This document shows, one piece after another, positions 12,845 through 15,074 of a stretch of DNA of 15,074 nucleotides. The stretch's first letter is position 1; each line of letters starts with the position of its first letter. The DNA is from Haloferacaceae archaeon (GTDB lineage: Archaea; Halobacteriota; Halobacteria; Halobacteriales; Haloferacaceae), in NCBI GenBank assembly GCA_018609965.1, contig JAHENP010000132.1:1-15074 (forward strand). Reading direction: 5' to 3'. The notes below the pieces were generated by a model. The model had not been told where the DNA came from. It made no database searches and saw nothing but the letters and a program-made list of their open reading frames with translations. Position numbers and translations under genes: made by a program.

Positions 12845-13471
12845 TCAGCCGTCGGGGTACTTCGGCTCCCGGCGCTCGGCACGTTCCAACGCGCGGTCGA
12901 GGACGCTCTGGAGTGACTCCGCGTGGTCGGCCGCGTCGAAGACGCTCCCGTGACCGGCGTACAGCCGCGCGGCCGACGCCGGGAGTCTCGCCGACAGCCT
13001 CTCCAGACTCTCGATCAACTTTTCGCGGGACTGGCCGGGCATGTCCGTCCGGCCGAACGAGCCGTCGTCGAAGGCGCCGTCGTCGTAGACGAACACGTCA
13101 CCCGAAAACACCGCCGTCTCGCCGACCAACGAGACGTGGTCGTCGGCGTGGCCGGGCGTCGTGACGACATCATAACTGTCGTCTCCCAACTGGATCGTGT
13201 CGCCGTCCGCCAACGCCTCCGTCCGCCGTGGGTGGTTGCCGGCCGCGTACAACTCCGCGTCGAAGGCGTCGAGCACGGCGTCTAACTCGGCGACGTGGTC
13301 GCCGTGTTGGTGGGTGAGCACCACCCGGTCCAGCTCGTCGACGTGGCGCTGGATCTCCGACACGACGCCGGACATCGCCCCCGCGTCGACCAGTGCCGGA
13401 ACCGTCCCCTCGACGAGGTAGGCGTTACAGGTGAACTCCGTCGCGCCGCTGGTGACGTTCCTGACGGTCAC
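12845..13471 (-). CDS. Metallo-beta-lactamase-fold hydrolase
   Basis: A 208-residue MBL-fold protein with a complete dinuclear zinc site: THQHGDH (His54, His56, Asp58, His59), His108 in TTPGHADDH, Asp125 in FSGDVF, and His174 in YAGHG. The order and spacing resemble glyoxalase II-like hydrolases, which cleave thioesters, but specificity cannot be told. The insertion YDDGAFDDGSFGRTDMPGQS (129-148) resembles the persulfide dioxygenase/glyoxalase II loop of haloarchaeal relatives. I chose the GTG at 13471 (MTVRNVTSGATEFTCNAYLV) rather than the open frame up to 13681, because upstream translation is low-complexity, comes from tandem repeats, and a TATA-like element lies 24-29 bases before the GTG. 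Confidence 0.88.
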   Translation of the reverse strand: MTVRNVTSGATEFTCNAYLVEGTVPALVDAGAMSGVVSEIQRHVDELDRVVLTHQHGDHVAELDAVLDAFDAELYAAGNHPRRTEALADGDTIQLGDDSYDVVTTPGHADDHVSLVGETAVFSGDVFVYDDGAFDDGSFGRTDMPGQSREKLIESLERLSARLPASAARLYAGHGSVFDAADHAESLQSVLDRALERAERREPKYPDG

Positions 13472-13494
13472 ACCACGCGGTTCATCCCCGCCGG

Positions 13495-13500
13495 GCAAAA
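13495..13500 (-). promoter_or_regulatory. TATA-like element of the metallo-hydrolase gene
   Basis: The minus-strand sequence TTTTGC lies 24-29 bases before the GTG at 13471. It is the same hexamer at the same distance as for the SDR gene. Confidence 0.4.
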
Positions 13501-13560
13501 CACCCGCGACGGGTCGGACGCCGAGCCGCTCTCGACCCGGTTGCCGACGAACCAGCCACC

Positions 13561-13686
13561 GTCCGCGCCACTTTTGTTGTCCCCGACCACTGTCCGCGTC
13601 GCTCCCGCTGTCCCCGACTACCGTCCACGCCGCTTTTCGTTTGCGTCCCTCCCAGTCCACGCCGCTCTTCATTCGCGTCACTCAAC
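13561..13686. repeat. Four degenerate tandem repeats of 31-32 bases
   Basis: Units start at 13561, 13592, 13623 and 13655, each beginning GTCCRCGYCRCT and followed by a pyrimidine-rich middle. Units 3 and 4 agree at about 25 of 32 positions; units 1 and 2 share GTCCGCGYC and a TGTCCCCGAC-type second half. A 31-base period is about three helical turns. They lie in the divergent region between the metallo-hydrolase and the transducer. Confidence 0.7.
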
Positions 13687-13870
13687 TGCGCGTGACGTTC
13701 ACACGGACCGAGAGGCGGGTGCCACCGGCGACGCCGTCGGGTTCGTCTGATTGTCTCGTCGACGGCTTCCGGTAACAATTCTGGCGTGCTGGGTGGTGTC
13801 GCGGCCGTTCCCCCGCAGCCTATGAGAGAAGAAACAACATTGAAATGGATTGATGCTTTGCAGTTGGAGT

Positions 13871-15074
13871 ATGCGGCTGTTCAGCCGGGTGCGCGAGTGG
13901 GTTACCGACAGTGGGGAGCCGTTGGCCGCCGACGAGACGGCGGTCGGCGGCGTGGGGGAGCCGCGCGACGAGCACGGAGCGCTCGCGGCCGACGGCGGTT
14001 CCTCGCAGTCGGGCGGCGAGGACGCGCCGGCGGTCACGGTCGAACACAACGAGGCGACCGACGACGACACCACCGCACACGACACCGGCGAGGCGACGAA
14101 CGACGAGCCGACGGACACCGACGAGTTGCCGAGTGACGAACCGACCGCCGACAACGGCCCGACGAGCGGCGCCGAGACGGACACCGACGAGACGCCCAGC
14201 GACGAGTCGACAGATGGGAGTGGGACGGACGACGAACCGGCGGGAGAGGGTGAGCCGGACGACGAACTGAATGTCGACGACGACCTCCTGCTCGACAGCA
14301 TCGGCTCGCCGGTGTTCATGATCGACACGGACGGCGAGGTCGTCGCGTGGAATGAGGGGGTTGCGGAACTCACCGGCGTCGACGACGAGACGGCGCTCGG
14401 GAGCGCCGACGCCGGCGCGTTCTTCTACGCCGACGACCGCGCCGACCGGACGCTCGCACAGAAAGTGTTGGCGGCGCCAGAACAGGCCCACGAGTCGTTC
14501 GACGTCCAACTCCGGGACCCGGAACTACTCGTGTACGCCGACGAGGAACAGGTCGTCGACCCGACCGGGCAGGCCCACTACTGTGAGGTGACGGCCCGGC
14601 CGTTGTTCGAGGACGGAGCGTTCGTCGCGGTCGTCCAGACGGTGATCGACAACACGACCGAAGTCCGGCGGCGTGAGTCGATCGAGGCGTTGGTCGCCGA
14701 GATCCAGACCACACTCCAGGCGCTGATGGCCGGCGACCTGGGCGCGCGTGCGTCGTTCGTGGATGAACACGACTGTTTGGAGTCGGAGGTGCTCGACGTG
14801 ACCGAGGACCTCAATCAGACGGCGACGGTGTTCGAGGAGACCGCGGCCGACGTTGACGACCAGGCTCAGGAACTCCGGGAGACGGTCGAGCGTGCAAACG
14901 ACGCCGCCCAGCAGATTGCCCGGACGGTCGGCGACCAGAACGAACTGCTGGAGGAGGGGGTCTCGGAGATGCAGACGTTCTCGGCGTCGATGGAGGAGGT
15001 GGCCGCCACCGCAGAACAGGTCGAACAGGCGGCCTCACAGGCCCGCGACGCCGCCGTCGACGGGTTGGAGACCT
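13871..15074 (+). CDS. Soluble PAS-containing methyl-accepting-type signal transducer (Htr-like), N-terminal part
   Basis: The first 401 residues of a gene running off the right edge. It starts MRLFSRVREWVTDSGEP and has no membrane helix, so it is probably cytoplasmic. Residues about 15-135 are an acidic Thr/Asp/Glu-rich linker with imperfect repeats (TDTDELPSDEPT and TDTDETPSDEST). A PAS domain covers about 137-264 (DSIGSPVFMIDTDGEVVAWNEG; FYADDRADRTL; EVTARPLFEDGAFVAVVQTVID). A HAMP-like helix pair follows (about 272-300, LQALMAGDLGARASF). A coiled coil of MCP signalling type then runs to the edge (ETVERANDAAQQIARTV; MEEVAATAEQVEQAASQA). The missing part should hold the CheA/CheW-binding hairpin. 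The ATG at 13871 was chosen; an in-frame ATG at 13853 would add six residues. It probably senses an intracellular signal and controls archaellum rotation. Confidence 0.85.
   Translation, partial: MRLFSRVREWVTDSGEPLAADETAVGGVGEPRDEHGALAADGGSSQSGGEDAPAVTVEHNEATDDDTTAHDTGEATNDEPTDTDELPSDEPTADNGPTSGAETDTDETPSDESTDGSGTDDEPAGEGEPDDELNVDDDLLLDSIGSPVFMIDTDGEVVAWNEGVAELTGVDDETALGSADAGAFFYADDRADRTLAQKVLAAPEQAHESFDVQLRDPELLVYADEEQVVDPTGQAHYCEVTARPLFEDGAFVAVVQTVIDNTTEVRRRESIEALVAEIQTTLQALMAGDLGARASFVDEHDCLESEVLDVTEDLNQTATVFEETAADVDDQAQELRETVERANDAAQQIARTVGDQNELLEEGVSEMQTFSASMEEVAATAEQVEQAASQARDAAVDGLET

Larger units (their letters stand above)
13472..13870. other. Divergent intergenic region of 399 bases
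   Basis: It holds the metallo-hydrolase promoter, the 31-base tandem repeats (13561-13686) and, next to the transducer, an AT-richer stretch (about 13820-13862) that probably contains the transducer promoter. I see no small gene or RNA gene here. The open frame starting at 13822 reads into the transducer in the wrong frame. Confidence 0.5.

Noticed and set aside
13472..13681. 70-residue N-terminal extension of the metallo-hydrolase
   Set aside because: It is translated from the tandem repeats, contains no conserved residues, and precedes a well-placed promoter and GTG start.
13786..14136. 116-residue frame overlapping the transducer start
   Set aside because: It becomes Arg/Gly-rich once it enters the transducer in a shifted frame; the transducer frame shows clear PAS and coiled-coil sequence.

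Overview
The window comes from a haloarchaeon (class Halobacteria). The DNA is GC-rich, the encoded proteins are strongly acidic (Asp/Glu/Thr-rich), and several genes are archaeal or haloarchaeal in type: DNA primase large subunit PriL, ribosomal proteins uL16/L10e and L40e, a Sec61-beta type SecG, a PibD-like prepilin peptidase, the mismatch endonuclease NucS/EndoMS and a halobacterial-type signal transducer. Most start codons have a TATA-like element about 24-31 bases upstream, as expected for leaderless haloarchaeal mRNAs. I used this to settle several GTG starts. The genus cannot be fixed from the sequence alone.

Left edge (1-1.83 kb, minus strand): an accessory-looking block. A 322-residue membrane protein of unknown function is followed after one base by a Panacea (SocA-like/DUF4065) protein, then by the start of a sulfatase-family gene cut by the window edge. 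The membrane/Panacea pair has the layout of a toxin-antitoxin or membrane-effector module and a local AT-rich patch. It is the best candidate here for an undescribed system.

Core block (1.93-9.81 kb): pibD-like prepilin peptidase (+), converging on priL (-), which lies downstream of a MinD/ParA-like ATPase (-). Next come a GNAT acetyltransferase with a zinc-ribbon C-terminus (-), a divergent short-chain dehydrogenase (+), uL16 (-), and a coupled pair, phosphohexomutase then nucS (-), overlapping by four bases.

Right block (10.19-13.47 kb): pdxT-hisE-hisH (-), a cluster for vitamin B6 and histidine synthesis in which PdxT and HisH are both class I glutamine amidotransferases. Then secG (-), thioredoxin (+), rpl40e (+) and a metallo-beta-lactamase-fold hydrolase (-).

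Right edge (13.87 kb to the end): a soluble PAS-containing methyl-accepting-type transducer with a long acidic, repeat-bearing linker, truncated by the window end.

Four intergenic regions each hold 2-4 degenerate tandem copies of a 25-32 base unit with unit-specific sequences. I saw no tRNA, rRNA, CRISPR array, insertion sequence or convincing T-run terminator.
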